A stretch of 64,000 bases of DNA from the NCBI GenBank assembly GCA_913055915.1, contig CAJXKL010000003.1, positions 1 to 64,000 of the forward strand, in the 5' to 3' direction. The notes beneath the pieces were generated by a model. The model was not told where the DNA came from, made no database searches, and was given only the letters and a program-made list of their open reading frames with translations. This DNA comes from an uncultured Candidatus Nemicrothrix sp. (GTDB taxonomy: Bacteria > Actinomycetota > Acidimicrobiia > Acidimicrobiales > MedAcidi-G1). The position numbers and the translations under genes were made by a program. Position 1 is the first letter of the stretch. Every line of letters begins with the position of its first letter. Shown piece after piece: positions 1 through 9,014 of the stretch.

Positions 1-2
1 GC

Positions 3-467
3 CCGAAGGCCGGCCCCAACTGGCTGCTGGTAGGTGATGCCGCAGGCTCGGTCAACCCCTTCAACGGCGAGGGAATCGACTACGCCTTCGAGACGGGTCG
101 ACTCGCCGCCGGGCTGATTGGCGAGGCTGCCGCACGGGGCGATTCGGTACTAGCCCGCTACCCGGGGATGCTCGATGACGAGTACGGGGCCTACTTCAAG
201 ATGGCCTGCATCTTTGCCAGGGTGATCGGCAGCCCTGCTCTGATTCGGGAACTGACAAGGGTCGGCATGCACTCCCGGCCGCTGATGGAATGGGCGCTAC
301 GGGTCATGGCCAACCTCCTCCGCGATGGCGAGATCGGCTATTCCGAGACCGCCTACAGGGCACTGGCTGCAGCCGTTCGGATGGTGCCGGACAGGTACGC
401 CCGGATACCACCGCAGGCTCCCTCGACCGCGTCTGATTTCTCGCCACCTGAGGTCCGGATCGGGTAA
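3..467 (+). CDS. Geranylgeranyl reductase-family FAD-dependent oxidoreductase, C-terminal part
   Basis: The 5' end lies outside the window. The reading frame is open from base 3 and ends at a TAA at 465-467. The visible part begins with a classic FAD-binding segment (WLLVGDAAGSVNPFNGEGID followed by YAFETGR), which in geranylgeranyl reductase and related group A flavoprotein monooxygenases contacts the FAD ribityl/pyrophosphate. The rest is helical C-terminal sequence. Members reduce isoprenoid double bonds (menaquinone or lipid side chains) or act in haem/quinone-linked chemistry. The exact substrate cannot be read from this fragment. Family assignment is firm; function is inferred. Confidence 0.8.
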   Translation, partial: PKAGPNWLLVGDAAGSVNPFNGEGIDYAFETGRLAAGLIGEAAARGDSVLARYPGMLDDEYGAYFKMACIFARVIGSPALIRELTRVGMHSRPLMEWALRVMANLLRDGEIGYSETAYRALAAAVRMVPDRYARIPPQAPSTASDFSPPEVRIG

Positions 468-498
468 TGCCGCACGGTCTGGCAGCTGAGCGGGGAGA

Positions 499-2139
499 AT
501 GTCCCTCGTGACCGGATCTGAAGCCGACGGCGGAGTCGCCTGGTCGGACCTTGAACAACACCGCGACCAACTGGTCGACAGATCACTCCGCGACCTGTTC
601 GCAGCCGACCCGGAACGCGGCGAGAGGCTGGCGGTCGGCGTGGGCGACCTGTGGGTCGACTACTCAAAACAGCCGGTCACCGACGAGACCATCTCCCTGC
701 TTATCGACCTCGCTGCGCAGCGGGACGTACCCGGCTTCATCGGACGGATGCTGTCGGGTGAGAGGGTCAACACGACTGAGGACAGGCCGGCCCTCCACAC
801 CGCTCTCAGGGCACCGGCCGGCACGGCCGTCATGGTCGATGGAACCGATGTGGCACCCGTCGTCCGAGAGACCCTCGGTCGGATGGCCGATGTCGCCAAA
901 CGCCTGCGTAGTGGTCGACTGCAAGGTGCCACCGGTAGGCCGATCAGCGCCCTGGTGAGTCTTGGCATCGGTGGTTCGCACCTGGGCCCAGCTATGGCGA
1001 CGGCTGCACTGGCACACCTTGCCCACCCGGAGCTTGACATTCGCTTCGCGTCGAACCTGGACGGTGCCGAGATTGAGAGAGCCCTCGATGGCCTGGACCC
1101 GGCCACGACGCTGATCCTCGTCTGCTCCAAGACCTTCACCACCGCCGAGACGATGGTCGCGGCTGAGACTGCCCGGGCTTGGCTGGTTGACGGGGTTGGC
1201 GACGACGTGTCGACCCACATGGCCGCTGCCACCGCCGCAACGGATCTCGCCACTGGTTTTGGGATCAGCCCCGAACTCACATTTCAGGTCCCTGACTGGG
1301 TGGGGGGCCGTTTTTCGCTGCCGTCAGCAATCGGCCTGAGCGTGATGGCATCTGTTGGCCCGGATGCCTTTACCGAGATGCTCGCCGGGATGGGGATGGT
1401 CGACGACCACGTTGCCTCGTCGACCCCGGACTCGAACGGGCCGATGCTGCTGGGGCTGCTCGACGTCTGGCACAGGTCCTTCCTAGGGGCATCGTCGCTG
1501 GCGGTGGTGCCCTACAGCAGCCAACTCGGCGGGTTTCCCCCATGGCTCCAGCAGGTCTCGATGGAGAGCCTCGGAAAGCGGACCGGCGCCGACGGCAGCC
1601 TCGTTGCCGGGCAGACAGGTCCAGTGGTCTGGGGTGCCGCCGGTACAGACGGCCAACACGCCTTCTTCCAGATGCTCCACCAGGGCACCGATGTGGTTCC
1701 GTGTGACCTGATCGGCTTTGCCCAACCGGTCGCTGACCCGCGTCTCGCCCACCACGACGCCCTGATGGCGAACCTCTTCGCTCAGACCGAGGCCCTGGCC
1801 TTTGGCTTGACAGCCGACGAGGCCGCAGCCACCGGAGTACCGCCTGACCTGGTGGCCCACCGCACCTTCCCCGGTGACCGGCCCAGCACCACGATCCTGG
1901 CACCAGAGTTGACACCGTCGGTCCTGGGGCAGTTGGTTGCCCTCTATGAGCACCGCACGGTGGTCGCTGGCGCCATCTGGGGGATCAACCCGTTCGACCA
2001 GTGGGGTGTCGAGTTGGGCAAGTCCCTGTCGGTACGCATTGCCGCTGAACTTGACGGCGACGAGGGACGTCTGACACATGACTCCTCGACCAACTCGCTG
2101 ATCAGGCGCTACCTGAAACTGCGGGGCCGCTCCGCCTGA
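499..2139 (+). CDS. pgi: Glucose-6-phosphate isomerase
   Basis: A 546-residue protein of normal family length that interconverts glucose-6-phosphate and fructose-6-phosphate in glycolysis/gluconeogenesis. Visible signatures are the sugar-phosphate loop around LGIGGSHLGP, the segment WVGGRFSLPSAIGL, the catalytic-region motif QVSMESLGKR and the C-terminal GINPFDQWGVELGK signature. A purine-rich GGGGAG lies only one base before the ATG at 499. The in-frame GTG at 508 has better spacing, so the true start may be three codons later. Its end converges on hemL with about 20 bases between them. It could feed the glycogen cluster in this window with hexose phosphate. Confidence 0.96.
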   Translation: MSLVTGSEADGGVAWSDLEQHRDQLVDRSLRDLFAADPERGERLAVGVGDLWVDYSKQPVTDETISLLIDLAAQRDVPGFIGRMLSGERVNTTEDRPALHTALRAPAGTAVMVDGTDVAPVVRETLGRMADVAKRLRSGRLQGATGRPISALVSLGIGGSHLGPAMATAALAHLAHPELDIRFASNLDGAEIERALDGLDPATTLILVCSKTFTTAETMVAAETARAWLVDGVGDDVSTHMAAATAATDLATGFGISPELTFQVPDWVGGRFSLPSAIGLSVMASVGPDAFTEMLAGMGMVDDHVASSTPDSNGPMLLGLLDVWHRSFLGASSLAVVPYSSQLGGFPPWLQQVSMESLGKRTGADGSLVAGQTGPVVWGAAGTDGQHAFFQMLHQGTDVVPCDLIGFAQPVADPRLAHHDALMANLFAQTEALAFGLTADEAAATGVPPDLVAHRTFPGDRPSTTILAPELTPSVLGQLVALYEHRTVVAGAIWGINPFDQWGVELGKSLSVRIAAELDGDEGRLTHDSSTNSLIRRYLKLRGRSA

Positions 2140-2160
2140 CCGGCCCCTGGCTCTCGACGC

Positions 2161-3435
2161 TCAGGTGAGATCCGATGCCACTGCCACAGCCGCCTCAGCT
2201 GCGATCAATATCGTCTCGTCGACCACGGCATCAGTGTGGGCGAGGCTCGGGAACAGGGCCTCGTAGGCACCCGGTGCCCACGCAACCCCTCTCTCCAGGA
2301 GGGCGTGGAAGACCTTGGGGTAGACGCCGTTGTCGGCCAGGCGGGATACCTCGTCGAAGTCAGTGGGTTCCACATCACCGAAGAACACACCCAGAAGCGA
2401 CCCTATGCGTGGCATGACGCAGGCCAGTCCAACGTCGGTGAACGCCGCTGCGAAGCCCCCGGCGAGCCTGCGCGAGGTGCTGGTCAGACGGTCGTATGCA
2501 CCCTGGTCGAGGAGGTCGAGGGTGGCACGGCCGGCTGCCATTGCAAGGGGGTTGCCTGAAAGCGTGCCCGCCTGGTAGACGCCACCCAGGGGTGCAAGGT
2601 TCGACATGAGGTCGGTGGAGCCGCCGAAGGCTCCGACTGGTAGGCCGCCACCGATGACCTTGCCGAAGCACCAGAGGTCCGGGGTGACGCCTAGGTGGTC
2701 GGCGGCGCCGCCGCGGGCCAGCCTGAAGCCGGTGATCACCTCGTCGAAGATGAACAGGGCACCGGTGGCGTCGCACGCCGACCGAAGTCCCTCGAGGAAT
2801 CCGGGAGCCGGGGCCACGAGCCCCATGTTCGCCGCCACCGGTTCGACGATTACCGCTGCCACGGTGTCGTCCAGTTCAGGAACGACGTTGTAGGGAGCGA
2901 CCACCGTGTCGGCCACCGCTCCGACAGTCACGCCGTCACACCCCGTGAGACCCTGGTTCGCCACCCCGCTTCCTCCTGCTGCAAGCAGGGCATCGGAGTG
3001 GCCGTGGTAGCAGCCGGCGAACTTCACGATCCGGGGTCGGCCCGTGGCCCCGCGTGCCAGCCTGATCGCTGACATTGTGGCCTCGGTGCCGCTCGAAACG
3101 AACCGGACTGACTCAAGCCCGGCGATGCGGTCAACGACCATCTCGGCCAAAATGACCTCGGCCTCGGTCGGTGCACCGAAGCTGGTTCCGTCGCCGGCGG
3201 CAACGGCAACGGCCTCTACAACGGTCGGGTGGGCGTGGCCCAGGATGCCGGGGCCGTATGACTGCACGTAGTCGATGTAGCGGCGGCCCTCGGAGTCCCA
3301 CACGTAGGGCCCTTCGCCCCGCTCCACGAAGTACGGGGTGCCGCCGACCGAGCCGAAGGCCCGAACCGGTGAGTTGACACCACCGGGGGTGACCCTCTGC
3401 GCACGCCGGAAGAGCGATGCGTTTGAACCGGTCAT
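2161..3435 (-). CDS. hemL: Glutamate-1-semialdehyde 2,1-aminomutase
   Basis: A 424-residue PLP enzyme that converts glutamate-1-semialdehyde to 5-aminolevulinate, the last step of the C5 route to tetrapyrroles. The PLP-lysine signature is seen in GKVIGGGLPVGAFGG, with the upstream IFDEVITGFR motif and a near-complete N-terminal RVTPGGVNSPVRAF. The start overlaps the hemB stop by four bases (ATGA), so translation is probably coupled. It is the last gene of the rex-hemA-hemC-hemD-hemB-hemL run, and hemA supplies its substrate. Confidence 0.97.
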   Translation of the reverse strand: MTGSNASLFRRAQRVTPGGVNSPVRAFGSVGGTPYFVERGEGPYVWDSEGRRYIDYVQSYGPGILGHAHPTVVEAVAVAAGDGTSFGAPTEAEVILAEMVVDRIAGLESVRFVSSGTEATMSAIRLARGATGRPRIVKFAGCYHGHSDALLAAGGSGVANQGLTGCDGVTVGAVADTVVAPYNVVPELDDTVAAVIVEPVAANMGLVAPAPGFLEGLRSACDATGALFIFDEVITGFRLARGGAADHLGVTPDLWCFGKVIGGGLPVGAFGGSTDLMSNLAPLGGVYQAGTLSGNPLAMAAGRATLDLLDQGAYDRLTSTSRRLAGGFAAAFTDVGLACVMPRIGSLLGVFFGDVEPTDFDEVSRLADNGVYPKVFHALLERGVAWAPGAYEALFPSLAHTDAVVDETILIAAEAAVAVASDLT

Positions 3436-4415
3436 GACCCGATCAGCTGTGCTGCCCTACGTGCCAGATAGGTGAGGATGAAATCGGCACCGGCCCGCTT
3501 GATCGCCAACAGGTGCTCCATTGCAACGGCGTCACCGTCGAGCCAGCCGTTGGCAGCGGCTGCCTCGACCATCGCGTACTCGCCGCTGACGTGGTAGACG
3601 GCAAGGGGTACGTCCACCTCGTCTCTCACCCGGGCGACAACGTCCAGGTACGCCAGCGCCGGCTTGACCATGACCATGTCGGCACCCTCGGCCAGGTCGG
3701 CACGTATCTCAGACAGGGCTTCGCGGGCGTTGGGTGGGTCCTGTTGGTACCCGCGCCGGTCACCGCCGTCGGCTATCTCGACGTCAACTGCGTCGCGGAA
3801 CGGTCCGTACAGGGCGGAGGCGTACTTGGCCGCATAGGCCAGTATCGAGACCTGGTCGTGGCCGGAGGAATCGAGTGCGGAGCGGATGGCCGCCACCTGG
3901 CCGTCCATCATCCCCGAGGGGGCACACACGTCTGCACCGGCCTCGGCCTGGGCGACCGCGACCCTCTGGTAAAGCTCAAGGGTCGCATCGTTGTCGACGG
4001 TTCCGTCGTCTGCGACGACACCGCAGTGGCCGTGGTCGGTGTACTCGTCGACGCAGAGATCGGCGAGGAGGACCATGTCGTCGCCCAGGTCGTCGCGGAG
4101 GTCGCGAAGTGCGACCTGGACGACACCGTCGGGGTTCCAGGCCTCTGACCCGACCGGGTCCCTGCTCTCAGGAATCCCGAACAGGATCACGGCGGGGATC
4201 CCCATGCCTCTCAGCTCGGCCACCTCGTCGCGGAGGCTTGACCGGGAGTGCTGCACTACCCCGGGTAGGGACGAGATGGGCGCAGGGTCAGCTATGCCCT
4301 CCCGGACGAACAGCGGTGCCACCAGGTCATCTACACACAGGCGGGTCTCGGCGACCATCCGCCTCATGGCAGCGGTACGGCGAAGGCGACGGGGCCTCTG
4401 TTCGGGAAAGGTCAC
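3432..4415 (-). CDS. hemB: Porphobilinogen synthase (5-aminolevulinate dehydratase)
   Basis: A 327-residue cytosolic enzyme that condenses two 5-aminolevulinates into porphobilinogen. The two Schiff-base lysines are recognisable in AYAAKYASALYGPFRDA and MVKPALAYLD. The metal segment reads DLCVDEYTDHGHCG: an Asp replaces one of the cysteines of the classical zinc-type triad, so I expect a mixed or Mg-dependent type. The start is GTG at 4415. It sits 23 bases after the hemD stop and overlaps hemL at its own 3' end. Confidence 0.97.
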   Translation of the reverse strand: MTFPEQRPRRLRRTAAMRRMVAETRLCVDDLVAPLFVREGIADPAPISSLPGVVQHSRSSLRDEVAELRGMGIPAVILFGIPESRDPVGSEAWNPDGVVQVALRDLRDDLGDDMVLLADLCVDEYTDHGHCGVVADDGTVDNDATLELYQRVAVAQAEAGADVCAPSGMMDGQVAAIRSALDSSGHDQVSILAYAAKYASALYGPFRDAVDVEIADGGDRRGYQQDPPNAREALSEIRADLAEGADMVMVKPALAYLDVVARVRDEVDVPLAVYHVSGEYAMVEAAAANGWLDGDAVAMEHLLAIKRAGADFILTYLARRAAQLIGS

Positions 4416-4438
4416 CGTAGGAGCCTACGAAGGTCTGC

Positions 4439-5188
4439 TCAGGACCCGGCCAGCGTGCATGCGGCTTCGACCATTCCGGCAACCGAGTGGGGGTCCGCCT
4501 CGATGACCCGAAAGCCCAGGTCCCGTGCGGCGGTGGCGCTGATCGGACCGATGCAGACGGCATCGGGCGGTACCGGTCCACCCGCAATGTCGACGTAGCG
4601 ACGCACGGTTGACTCCGAGGTGAACGTGGCGACGTCTGCTCGACGGGCCCGTTCCAAGATGTCGGGGTCGACGTGTGGTGCCACGTTGCGGTAGGCGGTG
4701 ACCACGTCGACCTTCCAGCCAGCAGCACGCAGGCCATCGGGCAGAACCGGCCTGGCGACCTCTGCCCGTGGCACCAGCACACGACCTCCCGGAGGGGGTG
4801 CCGGAAACACACCTAGGAGGGCCTCGGCGACCGCCCGGTCGGGAACAAGCTCGACGGCCAGGCCGGCCTCGAGAAGCGGCGCCGCCGTTCTGGGCCCGAT
4901 TGCGGCAAACCGCGGGCGCCCTCTGCCTTCAGAGGTCGGGCTCTGGGAGGAGATCACCTCAACGAGACGGTGTGAGCCGTTGGGCGAGGTCACCACGACC
5001 CAGTCATAGGTGCTGAGACCCCTCACCGCCGCCTCAAGTGCTTCTCCTCCGTCTACCGGATCGGTAATGGCGATCACCGGCAACTCGACGACGGCAGCAC
5101 CCTTTTCGGCCAGCGCTGCCGAAAGGGTGGCGGCCTGGTCGGCCGCCCTGGTTACTACGAGCGTGGTACCTGAAAGTGGCCCGTTCAC
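4439..5188 (-). CDS. hemD: Uroporphyrinogen-III synthase
   Basis: A 249-residue enzyme of the divergent HemD family that cyclises and inverts ring D of hydroxymethylbilane. Support comes from overall two-lobe organisation, an N-terminal VVTRAADQAATLSAALAEKGA segment, the TSPNGSHRL loop and the C-terminal TFTSESTVRR motif. Placement between hemC and hemB supports the call. Its GTG start overlaps the hemC stop (GTGA). Sequence conservation in this family is low, so context contributes much to the assignment. Confidence 0.93.
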   Translation of the reverse strand: MNGPLSGTTLVVTRAADQAATLSAALAEKGAAVVELPVIAITDPVDGGEALEAAVRGLSTYDWVVVTSPNGSHRLVEVISSQSPTSEGRGRPRFAAIGPRTAAPLLEAGLAVELVPDRAVAEALLGVFPAPPPGGRVLVPRAEVARPVLPDGLRAAGWKVDVVTAYRNVAPHVDPDILERARRADVATFTSESTVRRYVDIAGGPVPPDAVCIGPISATAARDLGFRVIEADPHSVAGMVEAACTLAGS

Positions 5189-6090
5189 GACTGTGCCATC
5201 AACTCGGCGCCACCACGCTCATCGAGCAGGTGCCTGGCTATTGCATGCCCGATGGCCGGGCCATCGGTGCCGGTACGTTCCTCCCTTACGAGGATCGCTC
5301 CGTCGGGCGATGCGATTGCGCCGGTCACCGTGAGTTCCGGTCCGAGGTGATCGTCGCTGGCCGGGCGGGCGTGTGCAGCTATCGGCAGGTCGCAACCGGT
5401 GCCCAGTTCCACGAGGAAGGCCCTCTCTGCTTCGACGGCTCGCCGGGCGACCGGGTCATCCATGCCTTCAAGTGCCTCGAGCAGTTCGTAGTCGGCCCTG
5501 CATTCGACCGCCAATGCTCCCTGGCCCACCTGGGGAAGGAGGATCGCCGGGTCCAGGGGGTCCACGACCTCTGGGCACAGACCCAGACGGTCAAGGGCAG
5601 CCTTGGCCATGACGGCAGCGTCGACCTCTCGGGCCTTCTCGAGACGGGTTCCGATGTTTCCCCGTAGGCCCGTGAACCGTAAGTCGGGCCGGTGGTTGGC
5701 GAGGTGGGCCCGTCGACGGATGGACCCCGTGGCGATGGTGGCACCCTCGGGGAGGTCGGTCAGGCGACAGCCCACCAGGACATCGCGTGGGTCTGCACGC
5801 TCGGGTACGGCTGCCAAGCTCAGCCCATCTGTCCGGCCGCCGGGAAGGTCCTTGGCAGAGTGGACGGCCAGATCAGCGCGGTGGTCGAGGACCGCCAACT
5901 GGACCTCCTTAACGAACACCCCGAGCCCCCCCATCTGCTCCAGGGGTGTCGTCTTATCACGGTCCCCCGTGGTTTCAACGATGACGACCTCGACCTCTAC
6001 CCCTGGAAGGGTCCGGACCAGGAGCGAGGAGACGCGGTCGGCCTGGCAAAGGGCCAGGGCACTGCCCCGGGTAGCCACCCGGATGCGCAC
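5185..6090 (-). CDS. hemC: Porphobilinogen deaminase (hydroxymethylbilane synthase)
   Basis: A 301-residue enzyme that polymerises four porphobilinogens into hydroxymethylbilane. The N-terminus VRIRVATRGSALALCQ is diagnostic. The cysteine that holds the dipyrromethane cofactor lies in ELGTGCDLPIAAHA. I chose the GTG at 6090, not the longer ATG at 6171, because homology starts there, a GGAGG ribosome site lies about nine bases upstream, and the longer version would overlap hemA by 65 bases. The gap to hemA is 16 bases; the 3' end overlaps hemD. Confidence 0.96.
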   Translation of the reverse strand: MRIRVATRGSALALCQADRVSSLLVRTLPGVEVEVVIVETTGDRDKTTPLEQMGGLGVFVKEVQLAVLDHRADLAVHSAKDLPGGRTDGLSLAAVPERADPRDVLVGCRLTDLPEGATIATGSIRRRAHLANHRPDLRFTGLRGNIGTRLEKAREVDAAVMAKAALDRLGLCPEVVDPLDPAILLPQVGQGALAVECRADYELLEALEGMDDPVARRAVEAERAFLVELGTGCDLPIAAHARPASDDHLGPELTVTGAIASPDGAILVREERTGTDGPAIGHAIARHLLDERGGAELMAQS

Positions 6091-6106
6091 GGCCGGTCGC
6101 CTCCGC

Positions 6107-7366
6107 CTAGAGGTCGAAGAGGTCGCGCATCGCCTCGGCCAGGCGCTCACCACGTGCGGTGCCGGCGGCATCCTTCATGCGGACCGTCGGCTCGTGCAGC
6201 AGCTTTCCGACTATGCCGACCGCCAGTGCTTCAACGGCGGCCCGCTGGCGGTCGTCCAGTTCGCCGAGCCGGTTGGTCAGCCTCTCCAGTTCGCCCGTAC
6301 GAACCTGGTCGGCCCGACCATGCAACTGGGCGATGAGCGGAGCCACCAACCGGGCGGTGGACTCATCTACGTACCGGTTCAACTCGACGTCGACAATCGC
6401 CTCGACGGCTGTGATTTCGCGCCGACGTTCCCTGATTCCCATATCGGCGAAGGCGCGCAGGTCGTCCATATCGAGGAGGGTCACGCCATCAAAGTCACCG
6501 GCCGCCGGGTCGACGTCGCGGGGAACCGCAATGTCGACGATCAGGAGCTCGCGACCGTCACGGCTGCCGACGATCCCGTCGATGTCACCGTGTTCGAGGA
6601 TCACCGATGACGCACCTGTTGAGGTGAGTAGTACGTCGACCTCGGCGATGTGCTGCGGCAGTTCGTCGAGCCGCACTGCCGTTCCACCCAGCCTGGTGGC
6701 AACCTCGACGGCCCGCTCCCATGTGCGGTTGGCAACGAGAATCTCGGATACGCCGCCACCGTGCAGAGCCCTTGCCAGGCCTTCGCCCATTTCGCCGGCG
6801 CCGACAACCAGAACCCTCCGGCCGGTGAGGCCTCCGAGCCGTTCGCCGGCCATCGCCACGGCTGCCTGCGAGACCGATGTGATGTTCCGGGAGATGGCTG
6901 TCTCGGTACGTACCCGCTTGCCGACCTCGAGGGCATGCCTGAACATGGGGTTCAGCACCGGGCCGACGGCACCCTCGTCGGCAGCCACCTCCCATGACGT
7001 ACGGACCTGGCCCAGAATCTCGTGTTCACCGAGCACCGCCGAGTCCAGCCCGGAGGCGACAGCGAAGAGGTGTCGGACTGCGTCGGCGTCGTAAAGGCCG
7101 GTGAGGTGGTCGGAAAAGTCCTCGGGGGCCATGTGTGAGGCCTCGGCAAAGAAGTTGCGGATGTCCTGGTAGCCGCCGTGGAACTTCTCTGCGAAGGCGT
7201 AGACCTCGATACGGTTGCACGTGGAGAGCAGCACGGCCTCGGTGACGTGCTCACGGGAAACCAGATCTGCAAGCGCCTTTGGGAGCAGTGAAGATGGAAC
7301 CGTCATCCGCTCGAGCAGGTCGAGTGGCACGGTGCGGTGGTTCAGCCCAACGACTACAACCGACAC
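6107..7366 (-). CDS. hemA: Glutamyl-tRNA reductase
   Basis: A 419-residue NADPH-dependent enzyme that reduces Glu-tRNA(Glu) to glutamate-1-semialdehyde, the committed step of the C5 pathway. The N-terminal VVVGLNHRTVPLDLLE and the active-site motif LLSTCNRIEVYA with its catalytic Cys are intact. So are the nucleotide-binding VVGAGEMGEGLARAL and a C-terminal dimerisation helix rich in Arg/Glu. It lies 112 bases downstream of rex and heads the hem genes. The same order occurs in streptomycetes, where Rex controls the unit. Confidence 0.97.
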   Translation of the reverse strand: MSVVVVGLNHRTVPLDLLERMTVPSSLLPKALADLVSREHVTEAVLLSTCNRIEVYAFAEKFHGGYQDIRNFFAEASHMAPEDFSDHLTGLYDADAVRHLFAVASGLDSAVLGEHEILGQVRTSWEVAADEGAVGPVLNPMFRHALEVGKRVRTETAISRNITSVSQAAVAMAGERLGGLTGRRVLVVGAGEMGEGLARALHGGGVSEILVANRTWERAVEVATRLGGTAVRLDELPQHIAEVDVLLTSTGASSVILEHGDIDGIVGSRDGRELLIVDIAVPRDVDPAAGDFDGVTLLDMDDLRAFADMGIRERRREITAVEAIVDVELNRYVDESTARLVAPLIAQLHGRADQVRTGELERLTNRLGELDDRQRAAVEALAVGIVGKLLHEPTVRMKDAAGTARGERLAEAMRDLFDL

Positions 7367-7478
7367 GAAGAGGTGCTCCTGTTTCTCGACTGCCTATCGA
7401 ATCGGGGATGACGGCACCCAGCATTCCCGAACAGACCCCCTGGTGCCAACCCCCTGGGGCCATCCCCTCGGATGACTC

Positions 7479-8204
7479 TCATCCGGCAGCCTGCTCGGAG
7501 GCCTCGCTCGAGGTTCGAACGTGCTCGTAGTAGCCCAGAATCTGCAACTCGGTTGCCAGGTCGACCTTGCGCAACTGGACCTCGGGAGGAACCGAGACCA
7601 CGACCGGTGCGAAGTTGAGTATCGATCGCAGACCTGCTGCCACGAGGCGGTCAACGACCTCCTGGGCTGCGTGGACCGGGGTGGCGACGATGCCCAGTCG
7701 ACAGCCCGTGGCTACCACCACCTCGTCCATGCGGTCGACGTGTGTAACTGACACTCCCGAGATTTCTTGACCCTCAAGGGAGCGGTCGGAGTCGACGATG
7801 GCGACCACCGGGAACCCCCCGGCAATGAAGCCGTCGTATCTGCTGAGTGCCCTGCCAAGGTTCCCGGCCCCGACGATCACCACTGGTTTCACCGAGCCAC
7901 CGAGTGCCCCACCTATCTCGGCAAGCAGGCGATCGACGTCGTAGCCGACCCCACGCTTGCCATGGGCCCCCAGGTGGGAGAGGTCCTTGCGTACCTTTGC
8001 GGCATTCACTCCTGCCAGGTCGGCGAGTTGGCGGGACGAAACTGTGGTGATTCCCTCGTCGGCCACCTCGACCAGGCCCCGCATGTAGACGGGCAGGCGT
8101 GCAAGGGTCGCTTCGGGGATGGGCGAGGAGGACCCGTCTGGTCGGACAATGCCCATCCCCGGCACGGGGAGGTCTCCGTCGGATGTCCTGCCGCCGCCTG
8201 CCAT
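7479..8204 (-). CDS. rex: Redox-sensing transcriptional repressor Rex
   Basis: A 241-residue NADH/NAD+-sensing repressor. An N-terminal winged helix (ARLPVYMRGL, then SSRQLADLAGVNAAKVRKDL and the GVGYDV wing) is followed by a Rossmann domain with VIVGAGNLGRAL. Rex dimers release their operator when NADH rises. The first gene of the hem operon, it has a matching operator 19 bases upstream of its start, which suggests autoregulation and redox control of haem synthesis. The first ~30 residues are low-complexity and the start could be an internal Met at 8156. Confidence 0.95.
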   Translation of the reverse strand: MAGGGRTSDGDLPVPGMGIVRPDGSSSPIPEATLARLPVYMRGLVEVADEGITTVSSRQLADLAGVNAAKVRKDLSHLGAHGKRGVGYDVDRLLAEIGGALGGSVKPVVIVGAGNLGRALSRYDGFIAGGFPVVAIVDSDRSLEGQEISGVSVTHVDRMDEVVVATGCRLGIVATPVHAAQEVVDRLVAAGLRSILNFAPVVVSVPPEVQLRKVDLATELQILGYYEHVRTSSEASEQAAG

Positions 8205-8222
8205 GGCCCAACGCTAGGCGCT

Positions 8223-8238
8223 TGTGCACTCCTTCACA
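8223..8238 (-). promoter_or_regulatory. Putative Rex operator (ROP)
   Basis: The 16 bases TGTGCACTCCTTCACA form an imperfect dyad with TGTG and CACA arms. The right half is a perfect TTCACA half-site, and one arm base differs from the actinobacterial Rex box TGTGAAC-N3-TTCACA. It is 19 bases before the rex start and 80 bases before the divergent membrane-protein gene, so it could control both. The match was found by eye; binding is inferred. Confidence 0.7.
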
Positions 8239-8318
8239 GGTCACGTCCTGATGACTCTGGCCCACCATCCCCGACACGGGATGGCGGATTGCTGCCGCGG
8301 GCCGTACCGTGCGCCTGC

Positions 8319-9014
8319 GTGAGCATCCAGATCGCCCTCGCCTCCGCAGCCACGCTCATCTCGCTTGGTTTCACAGCCACCGTCCTGGAACGCTGGCTGG
8401 ACAGGCACAGGCCCCAGGACATGGCATGGGCCGTGGCACTCCTGCTGTTCAGCCTGGGTGCCGGTTCCATGTGGCTGGGTGCATCCGTGGGCTGGTCGGC
8501 CGGGCCGTTCCGGGCCTTCTACATCTTCGGGGCCGTCCTCAACGTTCCGATCCTGGCACTGGGAACCGTCTACCTGATGGTGCCGCGGCCCAGGGCCGAT
8601 CGGATTGCCCTTGTCACCGTCGTAGCATGTGCCTTTGGCGCCGGGATCGTGTTGATAGCGCCAACCACAGGTGCCTTCATCGCCGGCGAACTGCCACAGG
8701 GCAGCGAGGTGTTCGGAGCCGGGCCGAGAATCGCAGCGGCCCTGGCGTCATCGGTCGGCGCACTGGTCGTAATCGGAGGTTCGGTCTGGTCTGCGATCCG
8801 CCTCTTCCGAGCCGGTGGCGCATCTGCTGTCAGAGGTGGCAGCGGAAACGTGCTGATTGCACTGGGTGCCGTCACGCTCAGCCTCGGTGGGCTCCTCAAC
8901 TCGGTGGTTGACGAGATGACCGGCTTTTCCATTTCGATGGTGATCGGCATTGCCCTCATCTTCGCCGGTGCCCTCACGGCGACAAGCGCCGGCAACGTGC
9001 GGGCCGACAACTAG
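8319..9014 (+). CDS. Polytopic membrane protein of unknown function
   Basis: A 231-residue protein with about seven hydrophobic segments and almost no soluble domain. I placed the start at GTG 8319 (VSIQIALASAATLISLG). The open frame extends upstream to 7767, but that part is antisense to rex and lacks hydrophobic character. It is transcribed divergently from rex, with the Rex operator in the shared spacer, so redox control is possible. I do not recognise a named family and see no catalytic motif. The stop overlaps the convergent 29-residue ORF at the palindrome CTAG. Confidence 0.75.
   Translation: MSIQIALASAATLISLGFTATVLERWLDRHRPQDMAWAVALLLFSLGAGSMWLGASVGWSAGPFRAFYIFGAVLNVPILALGTVYLMVPRPRADRIALVTVVACAFGAGIVLIAPTTGAFIAGELPQGSEVFGAGPRIAAALASSVGALVVIGGSVWSAIRLFRAGGASAVRGGSGNVLIALGAVTLSLGGLLNSVVDEMTGFSISMVIGIALIFAGALTATSAGNVRADN

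Noticed and set aside
7767-8318. Long N-terminal extension of the membrane protein starting at 8319
   Set aside because: This part is antisense to rex, lacks hydrophobic spans, and the GTG at 8319 begins exactly where membrane character starts.
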